A DNA stretch of 64,000 bases from Stratiolaelaps scimitus (GCA_019614645.1 JABWDB010000011.1:5691501-5755500); one strand, 5' to 3'. Positions 23,303-34,289 are shown, numbered from the stretch's first letter. Made by a program: numbers and translations. The notes: generated by a model not told the origin, from the sequence alone.

Positions 23303-24642
23303 GACTGATAGCTTTACTGCCGTCGAGTGCGTTTAGACAACAGCTGCGGGAACGCTGCGAACGTTGGTCCCGATCCGCAAATGCAGCGTCTACATATTTC
23401 TCTCTAGCCACGTCTGGACGTCACATCGACACCATACGACGGCCACCTGGCTTACGCCGGTGCATAGCAAATAGGCTAAATAGCATGTGGTCCCTCTTTC
23501 CTATGACTGTTACGCATCGTTCAGAACCTGGTCAGGAAGGGACAGGTTCCTCCGAGCGTTCTCCTTCCGAGTCGGCCGCGATCGGCACCGGCACATATAT
23601 ACGGGGCAGCAGGGTCGCGTGTGCAGAGCAGAGCAGAGCGATCACGTGGCTCTGGCAAATTGACATTGGATGTTGCCGGCTGGCAGCAGCTTCCCGCTGT
23701 TCCACCGGGTTCATGCAGGAAGCTCATCTTCCTTCGGAAGTCGCACTGCTTTTTGTGCCAGCTCCGCCGCGCCAGAGGCGAACAGTCATGAGCGACACGT
23801 AGCGTTCTCGTCGTCGTCGACAAAGACGACAAAGAGGAGAGCCACCCGGAGAGACAGATGGAGGAAGCCGACAGGAGCCGGCGATCTAGCTAGCCATCAT
23901 AGTCCGCTAGCTGACATAGTTGTACATCGTGGCAAGGAAGGGTCTCCGTGGTGGCTCGGCGTGCGCGGACGCGGTTCAAGATCCAGCAGTGGCTCAGGTG
24001 TCCCGAGCACAACAATGACCAAAGGCAAGAAGAAGCCAAGGAGAATGGAGAGCGAGAAAGAGCGAGAGCGAGAGAGAACTAACACTGCGAGTTCGAAGAG
24101 GAAGAGAGCTGCGGGGCTCCTCCGGCAGGCGACCCCTCCCGCGAAGGCTTTCCACAAACTGTCTCTGCCGATTACTATTCCCGTGCGTTCGTCAATTGGT
24201 CGCACTCACATTGTCTACTGCCGGTGCTACCGTGAACGCTATGAAACGTTGTATTCGAGGGAGGCACTGTAGTGTGGGTGTATGGACACCGACCATAAAA
24301 TAGGAAGCTAAGTACGTGCGCACAGGTAGTTTAGCGTAAAGAATTATAGCAGGAAAGACGTGACCGATTCCGGCCATCACACGGTACACACAATACGTGG
24401 GCACTGCTTAGTTAGATATGAAGATACGAAGGCGCTACTTTCACGACAGTATGACTGTCTGAAAGGGTATAGTGGGAGTGACCATAATGGCTCTAAAGTA
24501 AGTGGTGTACGTAATTTTGTAACTATTATCAGAATAGCAGTCAGAATAGCACGCGGTTGTACATGTTGTAAATTGACCTTGATAATGAGATCAATTGAAT
24601 CATGTATTTGTACTCGCTATGGCTTCGGCCGCTAGGTAACCT
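23303..24642. other. GC-rich stretch, weak frames only
   Basis: A plus frame at 23670-24272 includes an ATG at 24015 with an acceptable context and a Lys/Arg/Glu-rich start (MTKGKKKPRRMESEKERERE). Part of that is a translated GAGA-rich run and there is no clear donor. The minus strand is also open over the same bases. I do not call a gene. Confidence 0.3.
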
Positions 24643-24700
24643 AAGTCTCTGGTTGTAAAAAGCTGGAGCCTTTAGGCTCCGCAAGTCCCGCAAAGTGGCA
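24643..24700 (+). repeat. SINE family 1 head, degenerate copy
   Basis: AAGTCTCTGGTTGTAAAAAG followed by CTGGAG matches the stem-loop of the family 1 SINE head. The B-box is not intact, and a small hairpin (GGAGCCTTTAGGCTCC) replaces the expected sequence. Confidence 0.5.
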
Positions 24701-24707
24701 CAGTGGT

Positions 24708-24738
24708 GTATTCCAGCAAGTATAACTTGCTGGAATAC
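24708..24738. repeat. Hairpin, 14-bp perfect arms
   Basis: GTATTCCAGCAAGT and ACTTGCTGGAATAC flank a three-base ATA loop. It lies right after the SINE-like head and is not explained by it. Confidence 0.8.
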
Positions 24739-24744
24739 ACAAGT

Positions 24745-27055
24745 ACAACGAGCTGACCTTGAGTGTCGTGAACAACTTTCCCCTGCAATATGAAGAGATG
24801 AGTCAGGAATTGGTAACCAGCACGAATTTCGCTGGTTCGACTTCTATGCCTCCTCGTGGCGGAAAAGTCTGCCACCGATCGAAACTCTCACACAAACCTC
24901 AGAGAAGCCTCAAGCGAACGGTAAACAGCTTATCCTACGAGGCTGCCTTCGCTAGACTTGACAATGCTGCGATCTAATTGATGATTCACAAGCATTGACG
25001 CCGCTAAGACCGCGTAATCTCGCCGTAATCCACACCGTACGGATGAACTTGTCGTATCGAGCGGCTCCTGGCGTCACCCACGTCCACGTACAGAGAGGAA
25101 CCCTTAGGCTATATTTTCTTTATCTCGCAACCATCGATTTGCCAGCACCCCCGAACGCTCTCGACGCCATCAGTAGCCAGGATCAGCTAAGGCAGCCTCT
25201 GTTCCCACGGGGGGTGCGCGCAAGATCGAGTCAACGGCGAGGACGCCAGGCGCACATTGCTATGCATGTGGGAATCGACCACCTTGTCCCGGTGCGAGCT
25301 GAGGACAGCAGAAAAAAACCATCACGGTCTCTACCGGCCGCTGCAGACCAACACCTACTGGTACCGGTACCGTATAGGGTCTCTCGACGACTCGGATCTG
25401 CCGTGGGCAGATCAAGACAGTTCCCCGGGCGGGCACTGGCGACCACGTCGGAGTGATGAAGCGATGAAGTTGATCGGGGGGTGCACCGTACAGATTTCCT
25501 TTCGGGGGAGGGCCGGAGAGACCGGACAACAGGCACCTTCGAAAGTCAGTAGACCGGCATATTATAGATCAGCTATGACTACTCTCTCGTGTATCCTCGC
25601 CACGTTCTGATAACTCTCGATATTGGCTAGCCTTGCGCGCACATCCAGAGCATCCAGACGCTGTCGTCGATAAGATCGCTACCAACGTCCTCGAGAACGG
25701 AGTCGAATCTCGAATGATACAGCCACCGGAAGCTGTTTGGCGCACCTTGCCTACGCTCTGCGCTCCCAGCGAAGTTATGGCGATGCCGGCGCCGATCTAC
25801 AAAACCGTTCTTCGACGATAGCGGCTTGTTGGTCACGCCTCGTTGAGCCGCCGCCTCCTCAGGCCGCCTGTTGTGGTCACTGCCGCCTCCTTGGACCTCG
25901 GGGAAGCCGGGAGTCTAGCGTCCACGAATGGCGCTTGAGTGCCCAGGGTCTTGATGCCGTCGTCCCAGATCACATCTGCGTGCAGTGGGGCGTGCAACCA
26001 GCCGCTAGCACGTCACCGCACAGGTTGACTTCTTCCGGTAGGCATCGCCATTGGTGACGAGCAATGGCCGACTAGTAAGGTTCTGGTACATTGATAATGT
26101 ACGCAAAGTACGTAATGCGTGTGTATTACTGATAAATCGATCGAGTCTAGCGAATTCCTCTATTCTATTCTCTACTCGTCGTCGATTTTAGGCTCGGCGA
26201 CAAGACGAAGAAGGCTGGCTATTTATGTATGTACATGTATTTATAAATCATTATTAATGATTTTTAAAAATACATGCGGTCGCAGGATAAACTGGACCCC
26301 GTCAGCGCAAGGAGTCAGCCCGACTCCATTCAACTATTATGACCAATATTGCCTCAGCATAGCCGCCAGATATATGTCTCTCTATTTCTCGCGCTCGCTC
26401 GGTTTGTTAGGTCCAACGAAAAACGCGCCTGCACGCCACGGGGGTCACGACTTCAAGGAGAAACCCCTAGCGTCGACAACTGATTCCCGAGCTAAAGGTG
26501 CAGAGCCAACACCTGCTGTTGATAGTCCCCCATTGCTCTCTTGCCACGGATATAGTGACAGACCCTCGATCTCTGACGATCAGACAACCTCCATCGTTAT
26601 CCCATTGTCGTTAGACGGTTATGGCTTTTATGAATTATCTAATTATAATCTCGAAAAAAGAGTGCTCAACTATCAGCCCGCGCAAATTCAACCTCAACTC
26701 GACACAAATCGCTGAAGGCTAACCACCGCCAGCCAGTGGGATCGTCTTCGTGACGGTCTGGGCGGTAAGGCACGCCGGTAGTACCTTGGGATACAGCTTA
26801 GCCGAGAGACAAGTGAGATATCGCACGTTGAAATTCTACCGTCGAATGCTGGCCTCGGAGAGGTGTGGATTATCCTTCCCGACGTAGTAATGCTGCCTAA
26901 TAGGGATTTTTATGAGAGACAACGGCTGGGAGATGCTTGATGGGACAAGGGCTGAGAGTCAGCCTCCGTGAAAAAACTTTCCAAGGGGTCGCATCAGCTC
27001 AGTCGTTTCCTTGATTTCAGCAAAACTTGATATTATGTTTATTGTGTTTAACTAC
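24745..27055. other. Stretch without a supported gene
   Basis: Open frames at 24995-25456, 25257-25610 and 26119-26715 (plus) and several minus frames were inspected. The 198-codon frame at 26119-26715 is the longest but has no start or splice pair that I trust. No clear repeats were seen apart from short ones. Confidence 0.35.
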
Positions 27056-27059
27056 AGGA

Positions 27060-27088
27060 GCATATCATATATAGTAGATATGATATGC
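27060..27088. repeat. Hairpin, 11-bp arms
   Basis: GCATATCATAT and ATATGATATGC flank a seven-base ATAGTAG loop. It lies just upstream of the repeat segment 27103-27165. Confidence 0.7.
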
Positions 27089-27102
27089 GAGTAGTATTGT
27101 CG

Positions 27103-27165
27103 ACCTCACCCCCCCCCATAATCCCTAGAAATAATAACTACTGCTAACTACTGTATGTTTGACTG
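27103..27165 (-). repeat. Dispersed repeat, inverted partner of 31-85
   Basis: Read on the minus strand this segment has CAAACATACAGTAGTTAG, then TTTCTAGGGATTATG and a run of G. This order and sequence closely match 31-85 on the plus strand. Probably a fragment of an uncharacterised element. Confidence 0.55.
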
Positions 27166-27395
27166 ATTTGTACTATTTAGGGTATATATACTATATAGTA
27201 GAAGCAACGTCGAATTGTCGAATTCAAATACAATAAGTACATGTGTGTACTTTCGATGTTCGAGCCAATCTAGTGGACCCGCTGAACCCAATTAGGTTAT
27301 GGTACATCCCCCCACAACTTTAGCATAATCGATGCTGATCGCCACAGCTCTCAGCGAGTCCCTGTGCAATGCATAAGCTAGCGTATCCTCGTGAA

Positions 27396-27475
27396 CAACA
27401 ACAACAGCAGCAGCAGCAGCAGCAGCAGCGGCAGCAGGGGCAGCAGTAACAACAACAGCAACAGAACAAGAGGCA
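27396..27475. repeat. CAA/CAG trinucleotide array
   Basis: AACAACAACAGCAGCAG and further CAG units, with CAA and GGC interruptions. It lies upstream of gene B, probably in its promoter or 5' UTR; a stop (TAA) interrupts any polyglutamine reading. Confidence 0.85.
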
Positions 27476-27479
27476 ACAA

Positions 27480-28095
27480 CCCGAGTTCATTGCGCCAGAC
27501 GGGAGTCATCTTGGGTCAGCGATGGTGAGATTTGCCGGAAGAAGCGAACCTGTGCGACTCCATGCGACGACGGTTGCCACCGCCAACAGATGGGGATCCA
27601 GCAGCGAGTTCGATCGCGGGCCGTAGCCGAAAAAAAGTCCGTCGCTCGAACAGCGTTCCCAGGCCTCGAACACCGGCAGGCAGAACAGGCAAGCAACTTC
27701 GGTGACGGCCGTCGACGGCTGCTCCAGAAAGCGTCCACCGAGGCGAAGCCAACAAGCCGCGATCGGTCCTCGTCAGGTGAAGCGGATAAGGCCGGAGCCT
27801 GGGCCCGGCCTTCGACACGGACAAGGTGCACCGCCGAGCTTCCGGCACGATTGTCGCCACAGAGTGTAGCACTTGTCAAAAGTCTCGTACGATTGAGCAT
27901 TTCTCATCAGACACCAATCGGAGACCGATCGGCCAGCGTCTGGCGTTCTCGAGCCTCGGCTAGAATATGTTCGAGCGCGTTGTTTCATTGGATTTCCGCG
28001 ACTGGTCGAATCGGCCGTGGGCCACCAGTAGCCGTCAGGCTTTACCGTCATGGTGTTTCGAGTTTGACGAGACGTCCTTTGACGAGTCCACGACA
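27480..28095 (+). promoter_or_regulatory. GC-rich 5' region of gene B
   Basis: CpG-rich sequence directly upstream of the gene B start codon. Frames are open on both strands, and the plus frame used by gene B is itself open back to at least 27967, where another ATG lies. The promoter role is inferred from position and composition only. Confidence 0.3.
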
Positions 28096-28194
28096 ATGGC
28101 AGAGACCGAACGTCTCTCTGCTGAGATCAATCGCGAGAGCGGTAGCCCGGCACTCGCCCGTAGCGAAGTACTCATGCAGTTTGTTAGTTCGCTC
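28096..28194 (+). CDS. Gene B, first coding exon (predicted)
   Basis: An ATG in a near-ideal Kozak context (ACGACAATGGCA) opens 33 codons ending at the donor CTC|GTAAAG (28195-28200) in phase 0. The peptide begins MAETERLSAEINRESG and ends MQFVSSL, acidic then amphipathic, and coding-like. An in-frame upstream ATG at 27967 would add 43 residues, but its context and peptide are less convincing. Phase 0 matches the acceptor TTTGCCCAG at 29713-29714 in front of the main gene B exon. The intron would be 1,520 bp. If this exon is not used, gene B starts at the ATG at 29703. Confidence 0.4.
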
Positions 28195-28559
28195 GTAAAG
28201 ACAAAATGGTCGATGCATACTTACGTATGCAGCAAACAGCGCCATTCCATATCTACGGCCGTCGAAGAAAGTTGGCGCCGTTTGCGCGAGCCGGACCTCA
28301 GACGGCCGTGCTGCTTTGGCTGGCGTCGTGTCGACCGTATCGGGGACGGTGTCCGCTGACGCTGGCTATCCCGGGACCAAGACGCCAGCAGTCGGGGGAG
28401 TCAATGGTGGATGCAATGGATTCGTACGGCTGGCGACACGGAACGGACACCGAAGCGATCAGGATCCCTTCAAGTTGGCGGGTCCCCGTCGACCGCGGCG
28501 CCGAGAATCATGCAGCAAGACATTTGGCGCGACACTTGTAGTGGTAGTAGTAGTCATAT

Positions 28560-29289
28560 ATACATGAAGGGTGTATGATCCCGGCTAGCGTCGGGGTAAC
28601 GGCGTGCGGCCGCGGTTCCAGCGAAGCAGACCGAGATTGTGAGAGCCAGCGGGACAGGGATACTGCTCTGCATAACATTATTCGCTACGTGAGCGGAGGT
28701 GGCCGTATATCGCGCGATGACCGGTTTAGATCGATGCAGTTCTTGATCGGCGGCTGCTGCTGCTGTATGAAGCGATATAAGCGGGCTGAGCCCGTTACGC
28801 GGTGATTGCTGACTGAAGCCCGGGGGGTGGGGTCGGGGTGGCGGGGGTTGCACTCGACCTCACGCATGAAAAACCTACTTCCCATGATGGACATGACGCG
28901 GGCTAGATGCGGATCAGGAGCGCGGCGAGTCGGCCGTGGTGACAAATCACCTCGGCGGCTGGGTGAAGTGTCTAGTAGACATATTTCGCCCACAGAGAAC
29001 AAACAGTACAATGCCCTAATGTGTCTCTGAGGTGTCTGCTAGACTTGTTAGGGATTCGTTAGATGGTGGTGGCTCCTCAACATGAATTGAGAGCGTTTTC
29101 CAATCGGACTCATTACTCCACATTGCTCAATCGAGTAATGTGGCCCACGGGACATCTCCCGTTGGCATCGTCACTACTTGATACTATATGGTCAACGTTG
29201 ACGACCATTTGCCAATTAGTCCCTTGTATCAGGTAGGGAGGCTAGTTTTTAGAACAAAACAGAGAGGAAACCCAACCCGGAAAAACATC
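28560..29289. other. Likely intron of gene B
   Basis: Between the two gene B exons. It holds an imperfect hairpin at 29114-29139 (CCACATTGCTC / GAGTAATGTGG, one mismatch) and GC-rich sequence at 28800-29000 with open frames on both strands, but no supported exon. Confidence 0.4.
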
Positions 29290-29365
29290 GTAAATTTTCC
29301 GGGCTGACTCTTCGCAGCCAACATTGGACGTCCATGGTACAACTGCTCTGGCATCGTGCGACTGT
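29290..29365 (+). repeat. Repeat family 2, copy in gene B intron
   Basis: TAAATTTTCCGGGCTGAC, then CAGCCAACAT, GTCCA.GGTACAA and CGGCAT-like blocks match 58003-58080 in order and orientation at roughly 75-80 percent by eye. Confidence 0.55.
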
Positions 29366-29714
29366 TCAAACAGGCAGTGTGCCCAAGAACACGAGGGTTC
29401 CAGCTGCCGGGTATTCAGATCCAGCCATTATTATGAAGTACATCGGAAAAAAACCTGCTGCATTTATTTGACGTCCGTCCCCTTCGACGTCTCGATGCGC
29501 TGTTGGCCGCTTCGTGCTTTCCGCGTGGTGCATCGTCCGAGCGGGCCTCAAGCAAGCGAGTGTGGACGTTCTTACCTGATGATAACGACAATGTACGGCG
29601 AGCGATCGCGAACGAATTTGTTGTGGAAATCAGTTCATTTCGCTGAGCGATTGAGCTAGAAAAATCATTTCGTGAGGAGATTTGTGATCGGGTATAGCCG
29701 TGATGTTTGCCCAG

Positions 29715-31205
29715 CATGACAGCCAGAGCGAACTGTGTGATAAGGGTGCGGGTCCTTCGAAACAGAGTGACAGATATGATGCGCATTCGAAACAGGAGAG
29801 CGATTTATGGATCCAGCAGATGCGGCGTCTCGACGCGGTGTCGGAGGACAGACGCCTGCATGCCGTTAGCACCAGTCTCAGAAAGGTCCTCGACGGCATG
29901 AATGCTGAGCTGGCTGATATCCGATCGCAAATTCGAGCCCCTGCTCCGAACGCTCCTCAGCAGCGAGTAGCCGTCTCACAGATTCTTCAGGAGAACCGTG
30001 GCATGTCGCGTTGGCTACTCGACAACTACAGGGAATCTCAGTTGGGTGAGCTGTTTGAGAGTTTTCATTCGAAAGTTGATGAGGGTGCCACGCTCGAGGC
30101 GTTCCTTAGCGTCCAGAACCCAGGAGCGAGCCCGCAGGACGTTGTGGCTAAAGTCAACGTTGGCCAGTTAGGTCGGCCTTCGGCTGTCGTGTGTGGCGAT
30201 CGGATTGACCATCACCTACAAGGCGACGACTATAGGCCACCGACGAACTCTCAGCATAAACCCAGCATTGACGGCGATACAAACGATGGGGTCAGTGACG
30301 ATCGAGAGACGGAGTGCCAGGACGAAGATCCAGGCTGCGTTTCGACAGCTGCCCAAGTTGCCTACTGTGGCAAGGAGACGATGGCTGGCCATGACAGATG
30401 CCAATTGGACGCTAGCGTAGTGGCCAGCACAGGAAACTCGGAGGTGTTCATCACCCACGACAATGACATCACGCCTGCCGGAGGAGAGCACTTGTTCGTC
30501 GTGAGTGACCTCGTGCCCCGACGGCGGCAAAATGATAACACCATTGGTGGCCAACAAATATGGGGATCTGCCGACGGCAACAGGCCTCTGGATGGTGGCC
30601 AGCAAATGGTTAGACCATACATCACGACCGAACAGCCTTGTACGGAACAGCGATGCAAGCCGCACGACACTGACAGCCAAGCACAGATCGGTAGGCCGGT
30701 GATTAGGGCCGAGCCAGCGGACGGTGGCAAGGCCTCCTTGGGCGGGATTGATGCCGCCAACCACCCTGGCACTGTCGACGACGACGACCAGCAGCTGCAG
30801 CAACAGCCGAGGCATCTGCGGCAACAGGGGGAAGCTTGCAGTCTCGAAGATGGTTGCGCAGATGCCGGCGGCGGTCCCCCGGATTGCAGCGAAGCTAGCG
30901 AGCGAGTGGGAGGCGATCAGCCGCACACGAAGCCGGGATCGTCATCTTGTCCCGCCAGCCAGGCATCAGAGAGCTCGAACGCGGCCGACCTTTCTAATCG
31001 CAGTTCTGGCGTAAGCGATATTGTGGGGTTTGCGCGAGGCGTTCGTCGTGTAGTTCGAATCGAACACCTTGACCCGTCGTCGATGCTCTCGTTCCTCATC
31101 GTTGTGATCTTGTTGCTGGCGGCGGCGGTGTTTATCACCTCTGCGAGGCATCCGGAACAAATGGAAATGCTGCGGACGTACCTCGAAGAGCAGGGCCTGA
31201 TGTGA
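29715..31205 (+). CDS. Gene B, main exon: tail-anchored membrane protein
   Basis: About 497 codons are open to a TGA at 31203-31205. An alternative unspliced start is the ATG at 29703, giving 500 residues. In that numbering, residues about 35-80 are helical and charged (WIQQMRRLDAV ... RKVLDGMNAELADI), a likely coiled coil. Residues about 90-150 are also ordered-looking (SRWLLDNYRESQLGELFESF). About 150-450 are Gly/Asp/Gln/Ser-rich and probably disordered. A single hydrophobic segment lies at about 461-480 (SFLIVVILLLAAAVFITSA), followed by about 20 polar residues ending EEQGLM. This is the layout of a tail-anchored (type IV) protein with its bulk in the cytosol or nucleoplasm. The lumenal tail lacks the PPPX ending of KASH proteins. 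I do not recognise the family. Confidence 0.7.
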   Translation, partial: HDSQSELCDKGAGPSKQSDRYDAHSKQESDLWIQQMRRLDAVSEDRRLHAVSTSLRKVLDGMNAELADIRSQIRAPAPNAPQQRVAVSQILQENRGMSRWLLDNYRESQLGELFESFHSKVDEGATLEAFLSVQNPGASPQDVVAKVNVGQLGRPSAVVCGDRIDHHLQGDDYRPPTNSQHKPSIDGDTNDGVSDDRETECQDEDPGCVSTAAQVAYCGKETMAGHDRCQLDASVVASTGNSEVFITHDNDITPAGGEHLFVVSDLVPRRRQNDNTIGGQQIWGSADGNRPLDGGQQMVRPYITTEQPCTEQRCKPHDTDSQAQIGRPVIRAEPADGGKASLGGIDAANHPGTVDDDDQQLQQQPRHLRQQGEACSLEDGCADAGGGPPDCSEASERVGGDQPHTKPGSSSCPASQASESSNAADLSNRSSGVSDIVGFARGVRRVVRIEHLDPSSMLSFLIVVILLLAAAVFITSARHPEQMEMLRTYLEEQGLM

Positions 31206-31656
31206 TCTTCGCTACGGAGCGTATAACAACAGTCACTGGTAACGATGTCGATATGTACATATGGCTGTCGTTACACCATAATATATATATATATATATAT
31301 ATAATCTTAACAGTGGCTAGCCGCTTTGCAAAGTGGCTATGAAGCGAGGTGCGTCAGGAGAGCAGGAGGAACAGCACATTCGAATGCGTGCGTGGCTGAC
31401 TGTTCGAGGTATAAATTCACTCGGACATATTTGTGAATTTGTGAATCCATGCCTACATTGTCTCTTCTGCTGTTCGAGTTTCGACTTCCGAGTTTGGGAT
31501 GTCAAGACCGAGTGGCTATATTTGACTATACGGGGTTACCAACTATGAATGGAGCGGCCAGGGGACACAACTGTGACCAACGAATCAATAGGCTCCAGTC
31601 AGGTAGGCCGGCCGCCAGGCCCCAAGGTGTGTCAAGGGAATATTAAACGGTTGGTA

Positions 31657-31662
31657 AATAAA
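31657..31662 (+). terminator. Possible polyadenylation signal for gene B
   Basis: A canonical AATAAA lies about 450 nt downstream of the gene B stop codon, after a (TA)n array at 31280-31303. It is the first such hexamer that I see on this strand after the stop. Confidence 0.35.
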
Positions 31663-32931
31663 GTAATTTCATCATTCAGGTAAGAAGCCGCGGGGTCTCC
31701 GTCAAGGGTCTCTTCAGCGAAGGTGATTACGTTCATGGAAAAAGTTCTTAGAAATCCTGTTCGATCCGGGAGACAACATTTCAGGCCACTAAATGTGATT
31801 CTGTCGTCTCTGCTTTCATTTTTGAGGAAAACTAATACCAACATTATCAATACAACGAGATCATCGCAGCAAACTATGCACAAAGGCTTATTACACAAAA
31901 GCTTAAACTATACACAAAGGCTTATTAAAGAAACTGCAATTTGTACAGTGCTTAAGTTCTTAGTTCTTTAAGTTCTCAGTGCTTAAGTTCTCAACTGAGG
32001 TACAGAAAGTCGTCTGTATTTTTTTCTTATGCCGGCTGAAGTCAGCAGTCGCATTCAAGACAAACATTCACGGCGCTGATTTCGTTATAGTTTAATACGT
32101 TTGGTTTTTTTCAAAGCGAGCGTGGGGGAGTACCCGCTTTTCGGCTAAGCTCCGAATCCAGTTATCGCACCACATTAAGCCGCGCCTAATTATCAGCGCT
32201 ACTATAAAACCCCTTTCTCTAATCAGGGAGAGCATCCATGGTCCATGGATTATTTTACAGAGCTCAAGTGGAAATTCGAGTGAGTGCCCAAATAACGCCA
32301 ATCTTCGACATGAGATCTTGAAGCACTGCTGTCTATGAAAACAATTTCTTTCACAACTATTTGTTTGCTGCCAGCTACGATATATCTCTGATCGAATCAC
32401 GGAACTTCGGATCAACTTCGGGTCTCATCTGTCCCTTATATTGGGTTAGTCGACGGATTAAATGTGTGTCAAGTGGACAGGAGCGGTATATAGTATCGTG
32501 CGTCGAAACGCTTGATTCTTCTCGTTCGAAATAGAGATTGAACTTCGCTGTTCAAGAATACCGCTTAGACATACCATACCTATACCACCGTACAGGCTGG
32601 TTTTACCCCACATAAATACCCCTGGCTACCCGCGTCGATACCCCACAGGACACCGCAGAAGGCACGGATTCATTATGCCGTGTACCGATAAGGTGTGATC
32701 CCCGAGATCAACAGAGAAGCGGGGGCGCGTTTATGTGTTCGTCGTTCGGCACAAGCTTTTTAGCGAACTCTGAAACTTTTTAGCTAACTCGTGCCAGTGA
32801 GTCTGTGTGTCTGATAATCGACACACAATTATACAATGTTTCTCCATCTAACAGCTCACACTGATAGCTGATTTGGCGTTTTTATCATCTCAGTAATGTG
32901 TAATCATCATACGCTAATGTGGAGAATTAGC

Positions 32932-32980
32932 TTGTATATCATGGTTATCGGGAGGTGGGCTCGATAACTATGATATACAA
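32932..32980. repeat. Hairpin, 19-bp arms, one mismatch
   Basis: TTGTATATCATGGTTATCG and CGATAACTATGATATACAA flank an 11-base GGAGGTGGGCT loop. Arm and loop size approach those of a small precursor hairpin, but the arms are short for a miRNA precursor. Confidence 0.75.
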
Positions 32981-33341
32981 CCTATATTGTAGGTTTTGTT
33001 GTTTCTTTAACAGGCGATGTAGCAACTCCACAGTTACCATGGACTTTGGTCAGTCGGAATTATATACGCTGAATATCCATACGTTGTGCAACATAATTAT
33101 GTCATTCACATCGGGCCACCTTTGCCCTTAAAGATGTAAACAATTTGTTTTAAGATTGTAAATGTACATATGCAATTATTGTAAGCACGTTCGATTCAAC
33201 AATAGACGATCGGCATTAATTCTGCTAAAGAGGCATTGTTTTCAAGCAAATGTTCCGTGAACTTGGGTTGCCCAACTGCACAGATCAATGCAGCCGGTCG
33301 GAGAGGGAGAGAGCCCTTAGCGTCACACAAATCAAACCGCA

Positions 33342-33410
33342 ATGCGGTGGGACCTCCACTCGACACCAGACAGCACTAAACAGTGCGGACCCACAGCGGT
33401 CTACAGTAGG
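33342..33410 (+). CDS. Weak candidate first exon
   Basis: An ATG in the context CCGCAATGC opens 23 codons (MRWDLHSTPDSTKQCGPTAV...) that end at a strong donor, AGG|GTAAGA, in phase 0. The peptide is short and not recognised. No matching acceptor exon on the plus strand was identified nearby. Confidence 0.18.
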
Positions 33411-33720
33411 GTAAGATTAGAAAGCACAAAAAAGCGCGCCTTGCCAGAACGGGCAGCACGATCAGTCCGAGCAATCAGCCACTTCGCGTCCATATGCCCT
33501 GTGGTATATCCGACCCGCCGCGCGTTTGGCGTCATCAGCCGGCCGACGAACGCACGCCGGCTCCTGGCCGTGTGCTGCCCTGAGTAAAGTCGGAACTGAA
33601 CGAGCCAGGTCCCCGCTCAAGGTCACTGCCACCGCCGCCACGCCATTCACATACTCAAGTGGGTCGGTGGGATGGCGCGTGTCGTTCCTGGATCGCCTCT
33701 CGCCCGAACCTCCTACGTAG

Positions 33721-33721
33721 A

Positions 33722-33759
<38 letters not shown>
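33721..33759. repeat. (TA)n array
   Basis: About 38 bp of uninterrupted TA dinucleotides. Confidence 0.95.
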
Positions 33760-33760
<1 letters not shown>

Positions 33761-34194
33761 CAGAACGGCGTCTTAAAGGCGCGCCAGTAGGTCATAGAAA
33801 AAAGAGCAGAAATAAAGATAAAAAAAAAGGATTTAACCGACGATTGAACCCGCTCCGAGGAGGAAGAAAGATGGCAAAATGGGTGAACGAATGGATTTAT
33901 TCGATTGGCGTATGCATCTGGGGCCGCGTCCGTCGTTGGTTGCAGAACCAGAAAATGGGTCGCGGTTGGAAAAGCCTGAGGAGGGATGATGACGCATGGA
34001 GACGAGGAAGACGGGTTGGAAAAAGATATGAACATCTGGAAAGTGCGCGCTTCTTTCGGGAAGTCGTTAAAAACTAGGTAGGGCTGCTCGAATGGATCAT
34101 ACCGAGTCATGACAGACGCACGTTCTGAGGAGTCGCTGAATAAAGCGAATTCGCTCTCGCCTCCTGACAGACAGGTCCTGGAAGCAATACTCAT
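33760..34194 (-). CDS. Candidate minus-strand ORF, unknown product
   Basis: An ATG at 34194 with A at -3 (CAAAATGAG) opens a frame that stays open for 179 codons to 33655, although the last part translates a (TA)n array and is unlikely to be protein. The first 130 residues are Phe/Ser/Pro-rich and mixed (for example TRYDPFEQPYLVFNDFPKEA and HFLVLQPTTDAAPDAYANRI), which is more protein-like than most frames here. The plus strand also has a 77-codon frame at 33844-34077. I do not know which, if either, is real. Confidence 0.2.
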
Positions 34195-34219
34195 TTTGGT
34201 ATTCGTATATGTTTTTCAT

Positions 34220-34285
34220 ATACATATATATATATATATATATATGTATATGTATAGATATATATATGTATATATACATATATTT
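34220..34285. repeat. (TA)n / TATATG array
   Basis: TA repeats with TATATG and TATAGA interruptions, followed by A- and T-runs. Confidence 0.9.
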
Positions 34286-34289
34286 TTTT

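Larger units (their letters stand above)
31210..33340. other. Region downstream of gene B
   Basis: It holds the (TA)n array at 31280-31303 and short duplications at 31870-31995 (CACAAAGGCTTATTA twice, GTGCTTAAGTTCT twice). A strong donor-like CAG|GTAAGA at 31681 has no convincing exon in front. Minus frames at 31632-31898 and 32092-32415 have coding-like stretches but no clean splice pair. The hairpin at 32932-32980 is listed separately. Confidence 0.35.

Noticed and set aside
23050..23802. Long open frames with Tyr-Ile runs on both strands over (TA)n arrays
   Set aside because: They are translations of microsatellites; the same artefact occurs at 11503, 14124, 34097, 36961, 43169, 47489, 48295 and 49994.
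27590..28198. 202-codon plus frame and 137-codon minus frame
   Set aside because: Arg/Ser/Ala-rich, both strands open, explained by GC-rich composition; the different frame used by gene B is better supported.
28195..28359. Continuation of the gene B first exon frame beyond 28194
   Set aside because: The sequence becomes Arg/Trp-rich and less protein-like directly after a GTAAAG donor, so it is read as intron.
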